Source of the DNA: Lumbricus terrestris
Lineage: Eukaryota > Annelida > Clitellata > Crassiclitellata > Lumbricidae
Direction: 5' to 3'
DNA length: 64,000 bases
Assembly (NCBI GenBank): GCA_949752735.1
Contig: OX457046.1
Location: forward strand, 29,683,677 to 29,747,676
A program made the position numbers and the translations under genes. Every line of letters begins with the position of its first letter. Position 1 is the stretch's first letter. The notes under the pieces are model-generated. The model saw only the letters and a program-made list of their open reading frames with translations. It had not been told where the DNA came from and ran no database searches. Positions 10,801-21,000 of the stretch are shown piece after piece.

Positions 10801-13800
10801 GTACTAACAAACATTTAGGCAATGTATAGTGATTAAGCGTTAAACTGGGGGGGCTAACTTTTGTACAGGGGGGCTAGCAAAATCTAGGGGGGCTAACTTT
10901 TCAGCTGGGGGGGCTGTAGCCCCCCCAGCCCCCCCGGTAGAACCGCCACTGCCTTACAGCAAACTATCTGCAGACGCCCATGGTCACAAAATTCATGTTT
11001 AAGCAGAAAACTGAATTACATCAAGGAAAATTGTTGAAAGCAAAGTCGCATTGTGGGTTGGCAGGGCTTTTTTAAACGTGCAGCTGTACATAAAATGTGC
11101 AGTTCTAAATGGATTTGTGCAATTGTAGGAGCACTTCTGTACAGTTAAAACTAGCAAAAAGGTCATTGTCCTCTGATTGGAAGTATATAATATAACATGG
11201 AGGATGGGAAGGAAAGGAAGGGGCTGAGCAGTTATAAAAATTCCTTAAAACAGCCCTGGGAGTTGGTGGGTTAGGTGCTGAGTGCCCCCCCGAAATGAAA
11301 TAATGTGAAAATGAAAATAATGAATTTACTAACGCATGCAAGGCGTGAAAACTAAGAGGGATTTAACTTTAAATCTCTCATTTCCATGTGAAATCTTATA
11401 ATAGATTAGATTACGACGATGGTCTAATCATGATGATGATCTAATCATGATGATGATCTAATCATGACGATGATCTAATCATGACGATGGTCTAATCATG
11501 ATGATGATGTGGAAGCTGCTTTAGTCAACTGATTCGATTGCTCAGTTTGCTCAAGATCGAGATAAACACCCCTCCCTCCAACAAAATCCTGACTGCGGCC
11601 TTGGTTGGAAGTAGCCCATCCTACTTACGTATCCCCGTATGACTTTCCCAAAGACAACGTGATGTCCATCGAGCCATCTCGCTTTCGTCAATAAGATGAA
11701 GAATTGTGATGCGTTGGTGTTTGGACCGTGGTTGGCCATCGCCACCCAACCAGAGGAACGGTGACTTAGAATGAAGTCTTCATCGTTAAATCGGTCACCG
11801 TAAATGCTCACTCCTTCAAATGCAAACAAAGTTTTAGACTCCTATATTATAGCGTGTGACCATCCGTAGTTATAATTCGAATAGCAATAAATTATAGGAT
11901 AATAACTTAAATGCATCAGTTTGAGACGGTAAATGAGGATAATTGTTATTACTATTTTATTAATGGTTATTATTATTATTTAAATATTTATTATTATTAT
12001 TGCTATTATTACTATTAGGCTATTACTATCATCATGATCATCATCACCATTATCATCAACATTCTCACGATCATGATCATCATCACCACCATCACCACCA
12101 CCATCATCATCACCACCACCACCACCACCAAATTTTAAACTCACATAGGCCTACTTGACATAAAATGTCATTTTTCTAATTTTACCCTCACATACTTGAC
12201 ATAAAATGTCACTTTTCAAATTTTAGCCTCACATACTTGACATAAAATGTCATTTTTCACATTTTAGCCTCACATACTTGACATAAAATGTCATTTTTAT
12301 AATTTTAACCTCGATAATTCAACGTAAAATGTCATGTTTCAAATTTTAACCTCAATAACTTAGCGCAAGATGTCAGTTTACACAATGCAAACCTCCTGTT
12401 CCGTCTCCGATTGTGATATCTCCCATCTGAATGAGTAAATCAGGAACAATGCGATGAATCGGACTGTTTTTGTAGCCCAAAGTTGTGACGATACTTTTTA
12501 TTTTCTGCAGAAACAAAGACGAAAAAAATCTAACTTAACAGATAGGGTGATATCAATTAATCAAACACAATATATTCAGGAAGAAAGAAAATCTAACTGG
12601 ACATGTAGGGTTAATTAAACGCAATTATAATACTCAAGAAGAAAGAAAATCCAGCTGTATATCATAGGGTAAAATCACACACAATACATTGATCCATTTA
12701 AGCTTAATTTCATCTATTTTCCTAATCATCGATTGCAAGACGATTAGCCTAAAACAGGGATTGGCGCAATAAAAACTCAGAGATACAGACTCGGTCGTGA
12801 TTCTCAGCTGTCTCAGATGTTTAAAAGCACCCGAAGATTTAAAAAGCCTCTAATTGCTTGCTATATGCCACGATGTACGTTGGAATTTGAACTGGTGGTG
12901 CAAGGGTTAACGTTCGCGTAAAGGCCAACTTAAAGTGCGCATACGGGAATGGTAGTCGGGAAAGGGTCAAATGGTCGAAATATTAGACGTTCTGTGGATG
13001 CCATTTGATCGAATCGATCAAAGGCAGTTCCATTAAGGGGAATAATGGTGACGTGGTACGGTGTCATCGATATCACACCTTCACCGCATCGACGATAAAG
13101 AGCCCTGCAGCGGGAGCAGAATGCGGCATCGGCGAGGCGGCGGCGGCGAGCAGCTGAACCCTTGGCATTCAAAGGACGCTTGTTGCGGTGTACATGTGTA
13201 TATAGCTGCCGCTGTTTGCCTACGGCTAATGACAAGCGGGCATCGTAGTCGTCTGCAAATAGCGAATGGCAAGAACATTGACTGTTCATTTCAGATCGGA
13301 GATATACTGCTCGTCAGATGTATGAGAACTTACTATAGCGCAGTTTCAAGATGTGTTTCTACTCAGAGGCGCTTCCGACTACAGCGCGGACACTGAATCT
13401 GAGTTTCATGCCGAAGCGCATGAGCAATAATTGCGAGTGACGAACTTGCCCAAGGTCCCTACGTGGCGGCTTGGATGAGGTGGATTTGAGCACGCAACCT
13501 TACGGTTCAAAGACACCGAACATAACCCTACACCACCGCGCTTAACAGCACCAATGGAATTGAAACCCGGCCACCGCTTGAGAGAAACGCTTTGAGCAAC
13601 TGGCAGAACGCTAGCCAATTACTTCGAGGTGGTAAACGCAATGCAAGCCTGTATTACAGAATAAAATACACTTACAAACAATAACTAATTATTATATAGC
13701 ACCGAAGCTACGCCTTTTGCAACAGTTATATAGCGCCCGGTGTTTGACGACACCCTATGCCAGCTGGGGGTCGATTTTGCCTTACTTACTTACCTACCTC

Positions 13801-15815
13801 TCAGTCCTTTTAGGAGGTTTCGTTGTCTGCCGCGTATGTGGCTAGAGTGGCAACTGTGGAGAACGTGACACCTGTTGATTGCGACCGTTTTTCCCATGCA
13901 TCAATTTGCCAATGTTTACCGATAGCTGCTGCAGACGGTTGGCCATTTGCGCGCTGTACGTCTGTCCGTCCGTCTTTCTCCGCCTCCCTCTCCGTCTGTG
14001 TGCGTCGCTCTGCGTCTCAGCTAGACTGTCTCGATGTCTGTGTTTGTCCTTCCCTATGTCTGCTTTCGCCTCGCTGCATGCGTCCGTGGTTTCCGTCTCT
14101 ATGAACAGTCCCTGCCTCTTTCTCCCTCCCTGCCTCTCTCTCCCTCCCGGCCTCTCTCTCCCTCCCTGCCTCTTCCTCCCTCCCTGCTTCCATCCCTCCC
14201 TCCTTGTGACAACCTATATAGGACGCTAAGTGCAAATAGAGTCGTATGGAATTTTGAATCAACAGCTGTCACGACGCTGCGCACTTACCCCCTCCTCTCC
14301 TCTTTCCATCCGAACCACATTCCCTCCTCTCCTCTTTCCATCCGAACCACATTCCCTCCTCCCCTCTTTCCATCCGAACCACATTCCCTCCTCCCCTCTT
14401 TCCATCCGAACCACATTCCCTCCTCCCCTCTTTCCATCCGAACCACATTCCCTCCTCCCCTCTTTCCATCCGAACCACATTCCCTCCTCCCCTCTTTCCA
14501 TCCGAACCACATTCCCTCCTCCCCTCTTTCCATCCGAACCACATTCCCTCCTCCCCTCTTTCCATCCGAACCACATTCCCTCCTCCCCTCTTTCCATCCG
14601 AACCACATTCCCTCCTCCCCTCTTTCCATCCGAACCACATTCCCTCCTCCCCTCTTTCCATCCGAACCACATTCCCTCCTCCCCTCTTTCCATCCGAACC
14701 ACATTCCCTCCTCCCCTCTTTCCATCCGAACCACATTCCCTCCTCCCCTCTTTCCATCCGAACCACATTCCCTCCTCCCCTCTTTCCATCCGAACCACAT
14801 TCCCTCCTCCCCTCTTTCCATCCGAACCACATTCCCTCCTCCCCTCTTTCCATCCGAACCACATTCCCTCCTCCCCTCTTTCCATCCGAACCACATTCCC
14901 TCCTCCCCTCTTTCCATCCGAACCACATTCCCTCCTCCCCTCTTTCCATCCGAACCACATTCCCTCCTCCCCTCTTTCCATCCGAACCACATTCCCTCCT
15001 CCCCTCTTTCCATCCGAACCACATTCCCTCCTCCCCTCTTTCCATCCGAACCACATTCCCTCCTCCCCTCTTTCCATCCGAACCACATTCCCTCCTCCCC
15101 TCTTTCCATCCGAACCACATTCCCTCCTCCCCTCTTTCCATCCGAACCACATTCCCTCCTCCCCTCTTTCCATCCGAACCACACTCCCTCCTCTCCTCTC
15201 CTCTTTCCATCTACACCGTACTCCCTCCGCCTTCGCTTCCACCAGACTCCGAGATTCAGCAGCAGAGAGGCAGAACATCCTCGACGGCTTATGATGGCCG
15301 CATCCTCCTCTCTTCCCCAATCGTTCGATATATAGTTAGCGCGGAAACTTGATAGTGCGCCACTAGAAAGCGCACAGTTCCGCATCCAACACAATGGTCT
15401 TCGTGTTGCTTCGTCTGACTGTCTGGATATCTACTCCAGCCTGTTTTTTGTCTGCCTGCTTGCCTGTATGTCTGTCTGCTTGTCTGTCTGCCTGCCTGTC
15501 TGCCCACCTGCCAACCTGTCTGTATGTCTGTCTGCCTGTCTGCTGTCTGTCTACATGCCTGACTGCATGTCTGTCTGCCTGCCTGCCTGCCTGTATGTCT
15601 GCCTGTCTGTCTTCCTGTCTGTCTGCCTGTCTGTCTGTTTCCAGTCCTCCTTTTTCACCAAACTATCCACTCCTCTTTCATTCTACATTCAAATATCCAC
15701 AAATCGAACACCTCTCTCTCGCTGCTTCTTTCTCGCTTGTCTCTAATTGTTCAGAGAAAGACCCCCCACACACACACACACGCACACACACACACACACG
15801 CACACACACACAGGT

Positions 15816-15868
<53 letters not shown>

Positions 15869-18800
15869 AAAAGACCGACAATAAGACAGACAGGCAATAA
15901 GACAGAGAAACAATACGAAATTCAGACGGATACATTGCTATTCGCTTCGTTAGTCAGGTCAAGGTCACTCAGAGGACAAATAAAATACGTATAACGACGT
16001 CGTAAGAGTCGACAGCAGACAAGAACAGAGACAGACAAAAGGCGGATTATAGGCTTATCACCCATTCAATGCATATTGTTGGCGTATACAGTTATACACC
16101 ATACAATGTACATACTGACTGCAATATAGATTCTATTGTTTGTACGAATATGTGCGTGTATGACTGTTTGTATATATTGATGAATTGATGAATTGATGGA
16201 TGGATGGAAGGGTGGGTTGATTGAGGGATGGATTGATAGACGGATTGATTGATTCATTGATTGATCAAGAATGGAGAATGGAGAATAGATAGATGTATTG
16301 ACGTATGTATGAATGCATTCATTGTACGCATGTATCTATATTTCCATGTATGCATTGATGAAATGCATACATTACGCGTGTATGCTTGTATCCATGGGTT
16401 TATGTATACTATGTGTGCATTCGTGTGTGTGTATGTGTGTGTTCAATATATGTGCGGGTATTGAGTAATGTATTGATGTAGCTATGCATTTATGTACTTG
16501 TTTGTATGCGCACTTGTTATAGCACCCCTTCACGCTCACTCCTCAGAGGCGCTCCCGACTGCAGAGCGGACACTGCATCGGAGTTTCACGCCGAAGCGCT
16601 GAGCAATTGCGAGTGAAGGACTTGCCCAAGGTCCCTACGCGGCGACTTGATGGGGATTCGAACCTCGAACCTTCCGGCTTCAAGGCAACGACGCCACCAC
16701 TACACCAGTAACACCACAGCGCCCCACAAACGGATGTAAGTACGTATACAAGGCATGAGTCTCGAGGTACTGCCGACATGAATGGTCTGTCTTATAATAA
16801 TATTAAACCAAGGTTACGATCACAAGCAGAATCCAAATCACGATCAAATGATTAGTTATTATTCTTATGGATCAACGCGCTGAATAATAATTAGTCATTC
16901 ATTCATTTATTCATTCATTCATTCATTTCAAGAATTTATAAAGCGACTCTTCAAGAAACCTACTCAGAGGCGCTCCCAGCCCAGCCACAGCTAGAAAAGT
17001 AGGATTTGAGATACTTAAAAAATGCAGGGGGATTTAGCCTAGGCATAAGTCGCAAGGTTAGTGGGAGGCAATTCCAGATAGCGGGGCCCACAACGGAAAA
17101 GACTCGGCGCTGTCTGATAGAAGTGCGAGCCCGCGGAACCAAAAGCTCGCCGGTTGCCGCAGGTTGCCAACACACTGTATTATTTGGCCGCAGATTCAAT
17201 TGAAACTGTCGGCGTTTATCTTCTAAGCAAAACGTCGCTGATCCACTCATGGGATTCTCCTGTCAACTGCATTCCTTCCGAAGTTTGACGTCCGTGGATT
17301 CGTGGAACCAATTGGGACACCATGATGCTCTTTGTTTCCGCGAGTTTCTCTGCTTCCAGGTTGTTGGATCGGGCGGAAGAAATCTCTCTCTGCTGGAGCA
17401 TAAAGTCTGCGACAAATGGTTCCCAATAGCTAGAGTCAGTGTTAGGGAGCGTGTATTATGGCCATTCAGAAGCCATCTTGCGCGGAGTATATACGGTTAC
17501 ACGAATGGAAGGGAGGGTTCAAGGACGATTCGGAGCGGGCAATTCGGAGTGGACAATTCGGAGCGGGCAATTCGGAGTGGACAATTAGGAGTGGACGATT
17601 CGGAGCGGGCAATTCGGATGCGACAATTCGGAGTGGACAATTCGGAGCGGGTAATTCGGAGTGGATGATTCGGAGTGGAAAATTCAGAGTGGACAATTCT
17701 AAGTGGACAATTCGGAGTAGACGATTGGGAGTGAACAATTCGGAGGCGACAATTTGGAGTAGACAATTCGGAGTGGACAATTCGAAGTGGACAATTCAGA
17801 GTGGACAATTCGGAGTGGACGATTAGGAGTGGACAATTCGGAGTGGACAATTCGGAGTGGATGATTCGGAGTGGACGATTCGGAGTGGACAATTCGGAGT
17901 GGGTAATTCGAAGCGGGCAATTCGGAGCGGCCTATAGAATTAGTTTAATCAATCCAGCATCTATAATAGAAGTTAGAATTATTTTCATCAATTCAACTTC
18001 TATTTCTCTTTGAACAAAATTACAAAAATTGTTTCCATATATCCAACTTCCGTGTAACCACTTTTGTTTAAGCAACACTATATTTTCATCAGTCCAAGTT
18101 ATCGAACCTATAATTAGCCAGAATAATTTTTGTAAATATAACTTCAACTTGAGGAACAAAATATTTGATCTTTCCAGCATCTACATGTATAGAAGCAAGA
18201 GTGATTTCCATCAATCCAACTTCTTTTTAAGCAAAAATACCATGCATGCTATGTAGGCTACTAGACTCTCCCATTTGTTGACTAGAGGCAGTCTTTGTAT
18301 TCATGACCGCCGAGATAGGACAGAGACAAATGCCATGGACCCGGTGGCTGGGTATAGTTACATGTACAAAGTTTATGAATTACAGCCTACCTCTTTAAAT
18401 ATAATATTACTGCCACTTATAAGTACAATCAGTTTAATCTTCAAATCAACAACAGCATAGATAAGGCAGTCACAATAATATTGCATCTATAAGCTTAAGT
18501 ATTATATCGTAGGTCCCACCTTTTGTTATTTCAATTAAATTTTGTTACCAAAGATATCTTCATAAAGACTTGAGGTGGTTTAGGGGCCCATGACGACTCT
18601 GTCTATTTTAGGGCCCGTGATGGCTAGAGCCACTAGGGGCCGATCATATCTCTCATCGACCGTGTTTATATTTAGCATGTGCTGGCCTACCTTGTTTCGT
18701 CTTTTAATGCCTTTTATAAGACCAGCGAAGTTCAAGACTGTCGTTGGTGCGGTCTCTCCGAACAGCGCGATTGTGAACCGTCCTCTGAAACCTTGTCCTT

Positions 18801-18933
18801 TGCCATCAAAGTCCTCCACAGCTACCTCGAACCAGGCTTCATCTGTGACCGTGTACTTGTTGCAACTGACCACGCTCAACTGACTGACCACGACCAGCGC
18901 CAATGCAAAGCAGGGAACCAGTAGACCCGGCAT
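7666..18933 (-). CDS. Secreted cyclophilin-type peptidyl-prolyl isomerase, four exons
   Basis: The coding parts are 18691-18933, 12393-12504, 11629-11813 and 7666-7824 (minus strand), giving 232 residues in one frame. Residues 1-24 ([20 protein letters not shown] then VVSC) look like a signal peptide, so the product probably acts in the secretory pathway or outside the cell, accelerating proline isomerisation. Cyclophilin hallmarks aligned to human CypA are R99 (R55), Q107 (Q63), Q155 (Q111), F157 (F113), W165 (W121) and H170 (H126), with the box NTNASQFF. Two positions differ: CypA F60 is L104, and the usual Gly after Q63 is M108. All six splice sites have GT/AG and phases agree (0, 1, 0). 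An upstream in-frame ATG exists at 18963, but tttgtacttcag just before the chosen ATG looks like a splice acceptor of a 5'-UTR exon. The closest cyclophilin subfamily is uncertain. Confidence 0.88.
7996..8176. mobile_element. hAT MITE, family 3, end-trimmed copy
   Basis: The right end is aaacagccctg and the flanks are acaccaaa on both sides (7988-7995, 8177-8184), exact. The left terminal cagggctttt seen in sister copies at 11062 and 43130 is missing, so the element lost its end without losing the duplication. It lies in cyclophilin intron 3. Confidence 0.7.
8415..10951. mobile_element. Large non-autonomous hAT element (2.5 kb)
   Basis: Ends are cagtggcggttctaga and tagaaccgccactg with an exact 8-bp duplication ccttacag (8407-8414, 10952-10959). 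Runs of ggggggct lie just inside the right end. Open frames inside (up to 123 codons) show no hAT transposase motif. It lies in cyclophilin intron 3 and hosts a nested MITE. Confidence 0.9.
8580..8924. mobile_element. Nested hAT MITE (345 bp)
   Basis: Ends are cagaggcgtagcaac and gttgctacggccctg, with exact duplication gatattcc at 8572-8579 and 8925-8932. Because it interrupts the 2.5-kb element, it is the younger insertion. Confidence 0.9.
11062..11258. mobile_element. hAT MITE, family 3 (197 bp)
   Basis: Ends cagggcttttttaa and ttaaaacagccctg. Flanks tgggttgg and ggagttgg match at 6 of 8. Same family as 7996-8176 and 43130-43436. It lies in cyclophilin intron 3. Confidence 0.7.
11423..11507. 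repeat. 17-bp tandem repeat, five copies
   Basis: The unit is tctaatcatgatgatga with t/c and a/g variants. Located in intron 3. Confidence 0.9.
11565..11613. repeat. Solo right end of hAT family 1
   Basis: The phrase gataaacacccctccctcca ... gcggccttg matches the right end of the element at 2073-2825. It lies just downstream of the exon 3 donor. No left end was found. Confidence 0.55.
11629..11813 (-). CDS. Cyclophilin exon 3
   Basis: Acceptor gcatttgaag. It encodes [27 protein letters not shown] and [12 protein letters not shown], the active-site and cyclosporin-pocket region. Donor gatac|gtaagt is strong, phase 0. Confidence 0.92.
11940..12131. repeat. ATT/ATC/CAC trinucleotide tracts
   Basis: Imperfect tatta, catcat and caccac runs in intron 2. 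Confidence 0.85.
12132..12372. repeat. 41-bp tandem repeat, about six units
   Basis: The unit contains cttgacataaaatgtcattt; the internal tgacataaaatgtca is palindromic. Divergence rises toward 12370, close to exon 2. Confidence 0.85.
12393..12504 (-). CDS. Cyclophilin exon 2
   Basis: Acceptor tttgtttctgcag. The exon reads [20 protein letters not shown] and then IGDGTG, matching the cyclophilin catalytic core. Donor ggag|gtttgc is weak but GT, phase 1. Confidence 0.88.
12510..13333. other. Cyclophilin intron 1, part without recognised elements
   Basis: Contains a GC-rich patch at about 13080-13250 with open frames on both strands. I do not recognise a product and treat it as intronic. Confidence 0.4.
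13334..13541 (-). mobile_element. SINE-A copy (diverged)
   Basis: Read on the minus strand, a degraded tRNA-like head is followed by the core ggaccttgggcaagttcgtc and the tail gcgcctctgagtag ... gcgctata. It is more diverged than the copies at 16498, 41545 and 45580. It lies in cyclophilin intron 1. Confidence 0.75.
14100..14205. repeat. CTCC/CTGC pyrimidine tract
   Basis: Repeats of ctccctccctgcctct precede the 32-bp minisatellite. Confidence 0.85.
14282..15196. repeat. 32-bp minisatellite, about 28 near-identical copies
   Basis: The unit is 32 bp, containing ccctcctcccctctttccat followed by ccgaaccacatt. Copies are almost perfect in the middle and vary at the edges. Since 32 is not a multiple of three, three units make a 32-codon super-repeat. 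The unit lacks stops in most frames, giving long false open frames on both strands (300-430 codons). The minus strand is rich in gggaggagggg. It lies in intron 1 of the cyclophilin gene. Confidence 0.97.
15430..15640. repeat. CTGT/CTGC tetranucleotide array
   Basis: Imperfect tgtctgcctgcctgtctg array in intron 1. Confidence 0.95.
15762..15905. repeat. (CA)n followed by (GACA)n
   Basis: A (cacacg/caca) tract passes into gacagacagacaaaca. Confidence 0.95.
16150..16270. repeat. TTGA/TGGA-rich tract
   Basis: Imperfect ttgatgaattgatggatgga repeats. Confidence 0.8.
16498..16724 (-). mobile_element. SINE-A copy
   Basis: On the minus strand the head has box A-like tggtgtagtgg and box B-like ggttcgaatcc. 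These are followed by the core ggaccttgggcaagtccttc and the tail gcgcctctgaggag ... gtgctataacaagtgc. A pol III promoter is therefore expected near 16700. The tail resembles the LINE tail at 16915-16985. Confidence 0.85.
16868..17401 (-). pseudogene. LINE 3' end with ORF2 C-terminus
   Basis: A minus-strand frame (16960-17250) reads [20 protein letters not shown] and then [10 protein letters not shown], the C-terminal signature of CR1/L2/Jockey-type ORF2 proteins. After the stop comes the 3' end gggagcgcctctgagtagg ... gctttataaattc and a (tgaa)n tail. Upstream minus sequence to 17401 looks like more ORF2 in another frame, so it is 5'-truncated and frameshifted. It lies in intron 1. Confidence 0.75.
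17525..17936. repeat. 14-bp minisatellite, about 29 units
   Basis: The unit is caattcggagtgga with variants such as caattcggagcggg. Open frames of repeating [14 protein letters not shown] type are by-products. Confidence 0.95.
17937..18690. other. Cyclophilin intron 1, 5' part
   Basis: AT-rich with loosely repeating phrases such as ccatcaatccaacttc. No gene is recognised. Confidence 0.4.
18691..18933 (-). CDS. Cyclophilin exon 1 (signal peptide and first strands)
   Basis: Encodes residues 1-81, including the signal peptide and the segment [20 protein letters not shown] typical of the cyclophilin N-terminus. The donor aacaag|gtaggc leaves phase 0. Confidence 0.85.
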
Positions 18934-19140
18934 GTTCCTCTGAAGTACAAAGGTGTAAGCCATTTCATATTCAATACAATTTCAATTCAAAGAGTTTTAT
19001 AGTTACCATGGCAGCTTTGCAAAAGTGCATAAGTTTTCATTGCAGTTGCTATTTCGGTAAAAATGGAAGACCCCTGAAGGGTCACGTGCCCCACTAACCT
19101 ACTCTATGACAAAATGCGATGCGGAGTTGAGTCTGATAAA
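18934..19140 (-). promoter_or_regulatory. Probable 5' flank of the cyclophilin coding start
   Basis: A 3' splice-site-like stretch (acctttgtacttcag) lies just upstream of the chosen ATG on the minus strand, so the 5' UTR may start farther right. No TATA box can be assigned. Confidence 0.3.
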
Positions 19141-19154
19141 TATCTATCGATCGA

Positions 19155-19155
19155 G

Positions 19156-19194
<39 letters not shown>

Positions 19195-19495
19195 GTCAGT
19201 CAGTCAGTCAGTCAGTCAGTCAGTCAGTCTGCCATCCATCCATCCATTATCTATTCATCCATCCATCCGTCCGTCCATCCATCCACTCACCCATCCATCC
19301 ATCATCCATCCATCCGTCCAACCATCCATCCGTCCATACATCCATCCATCCACCTGTCCACCCATCCACCCATCCACTCAGCCATTCATCCATCATCCAT
19401 CCATCCATCCACTCACTCACCCACCCGCCAATTCATTCATCCACCATCCATCCGTCCATCCATCCATCCATCTATTCGATCCATCTCTATCTTTC
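19155..19495. repeat. (CAAT)n, (CAGT)n and (CATC)n arrays
   Basis: Successive tetranucleotide arrays change from caat to cagt to catc/catcc. Confidence 0.97.
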
Positions 19496-19499
19496 ACTC

Positions 19500-20150
19500 T
19501 CCTACCTTCTTTCTCTGTCTCACTGTCTCCTCGTCTGTTTCTGTCTCTTCTTCTCATATTCATAGTTTCTCTCTCCACCTTTCTAATCAACAACTCGCCC
19601 AGTCTCAACCGCGTGCGTATATCTCGATCCATAGAATTAAAACAACCACCGAGACCTATATTATTTACTCAGAGATATATCTTTCCGAAAGCGGTCCAGT
19701 TGCGACAGGTAATTACTCCTCAAAAGATCCGCTTACCTGTGTAAACCTTTCGGTCGTCACTGTAATTGAAACGAATCTTTTCCGGGAGATCAATGCCCTC
19801 TGTTGGATCTGCTCTACCCCCCCCCACTTACTCATCCTGCGGCATCACCATCATCTCACGTGGCATCCTCCCCTCTCGGCAGGGTAGGCAGGACGTGGCA
19901 GATGGAGACGACACACTGCATAGGCTGATTCGAACGTCGTATGCGTTCGACATGAACTCGTTTGATTTGATGTGATTAGTTCTCGTATGCAGAATCGATT
20001 AAATTCTGTCCCAATGGCATTCGGAGAGTTTTTCAGGCTTAGTGTGCTTCACAGTTATCAAGCACACCACGCTCGCCTGTCTGTCTTCGTGTATGTCTGT
20101 GTTTTTTCGTGATTTACGTCTGTATGTACATGTATTTACGCACGTGTAGG
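19500..20150. other. No recognised gene
   Basis: Mixed-composition sequence with tctctgtct remnants at the left edge. Nothing can be supported. Confidence 0.4.
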
Positions 20151-20159
20151 CCTACGCTT

Positions 20160-20364
20160 GATAGACAGAGACAGAGACAAAGAGAGACAGAGACAGACAG
20201 AGACAAAGAGGCAGTAAGGGACAGTCTGAATTTCAGAGGTAAGAAGGAGGTGTGCATGGAAAGGAGGGAGTGGGAAGACCGGAAGGGAGAGAGACAAACA
20301 GAAAGAGAGGCAGAGTCAGACAGATTGAAGACAGAGAGAGAGAGAGAAAGAAAGAGAGAGAAAG

Positions 20365-20395
<31 letters not shown>

Positions 20396-20470
20396 AAGAA
20401 AGAAAGAGCGAGACAGTCTCAGACAGAGACAGAGACAGATACATAGACAGAAACTCCAAAAGTCAACAGA
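20160..20470. repeat. AGAGAC/AGAA polypurine tract
   Basis: agagacagagac and gagaaagagagaaaga runs, interrupted at about 20220-20285. Confidence 0.93.
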
Positions 20471-20668
20471 AAAAGAAACTCCGACTTTTAACCAGACGAG
20501 CATACAAAGTGACAACAGGCAGCCACACTAACAGACACATCCAGACATTCACAGCCAGACGCACAGCCACGACATTCACAGCAAACGACGTTAGAGAGAC
20601 AGAGATGGAGCTTTAATAAAAAAAAAACCGGTCTCAAGGAATTCACATTCAATTACCCATCTGGCACT

Positions 20669-20669
<1 letters not shown>

Positions 20670-20708
<39 letters not shown>

Positions 20709-20730
20709 CAGCAGCAGCAGCAGCAGTAAG
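20670..20730. repeat. (CAG)n trinucleotide array
   Basis: About 18 CAG triplets interrupted by one CAT. No long coding frame surrounds them. Confidence 0.95.
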
Positions 20731-21000
20731 AGCATCCGTTCCGATTCCTCGTCCACCGCATCATCTTCACCAGCAGCAGCCTCTGAATCAGGAACAGCAG
20801 TTCCTTGGTTCCATCGCTTCCGCATCATTCGACGGATTTAGGTTCCACGGTGGAACGGTGGATCGATTTTCATCCGGATTAGGGGAGTCGATCGTCCGTG
20901 CGTCCGTCCGTGCGTCCGTAGTATTATCCCGTAACACTTACTAACCCCGAGTCGGGTGGTTTATGCGGCGGTGGGGGAGGGCGGTCTGCGTCGGTAATTG
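20731..21000. other. GC-richer spacer
   Basis: Contains gtccgtccgtgcgtccgt and a GC-rich patch. No exon can be supported. Confidence 0.4.

Noticed and set aside
12930..13396. GC-rich frames on both strands in cyclophilin intron 1
   Set aside because: No recognisable domain or splice-site support, and frames conflict between strands.
14034..15394. Open frames of 313-433 codons with perfect 32-residue repeats on both strands
   Set aside because: They are translations of a 32-bp minisatellite open in several frames; there are no unique domains and the locus is inside an intron.
16543..16779. Protein frames inside SINE-A copies (also at 41523 and 45634)
   Set aside because: The same residue string appears in each copy because the SINE is repeated; tRNA-derived SINEs do not encode protein.
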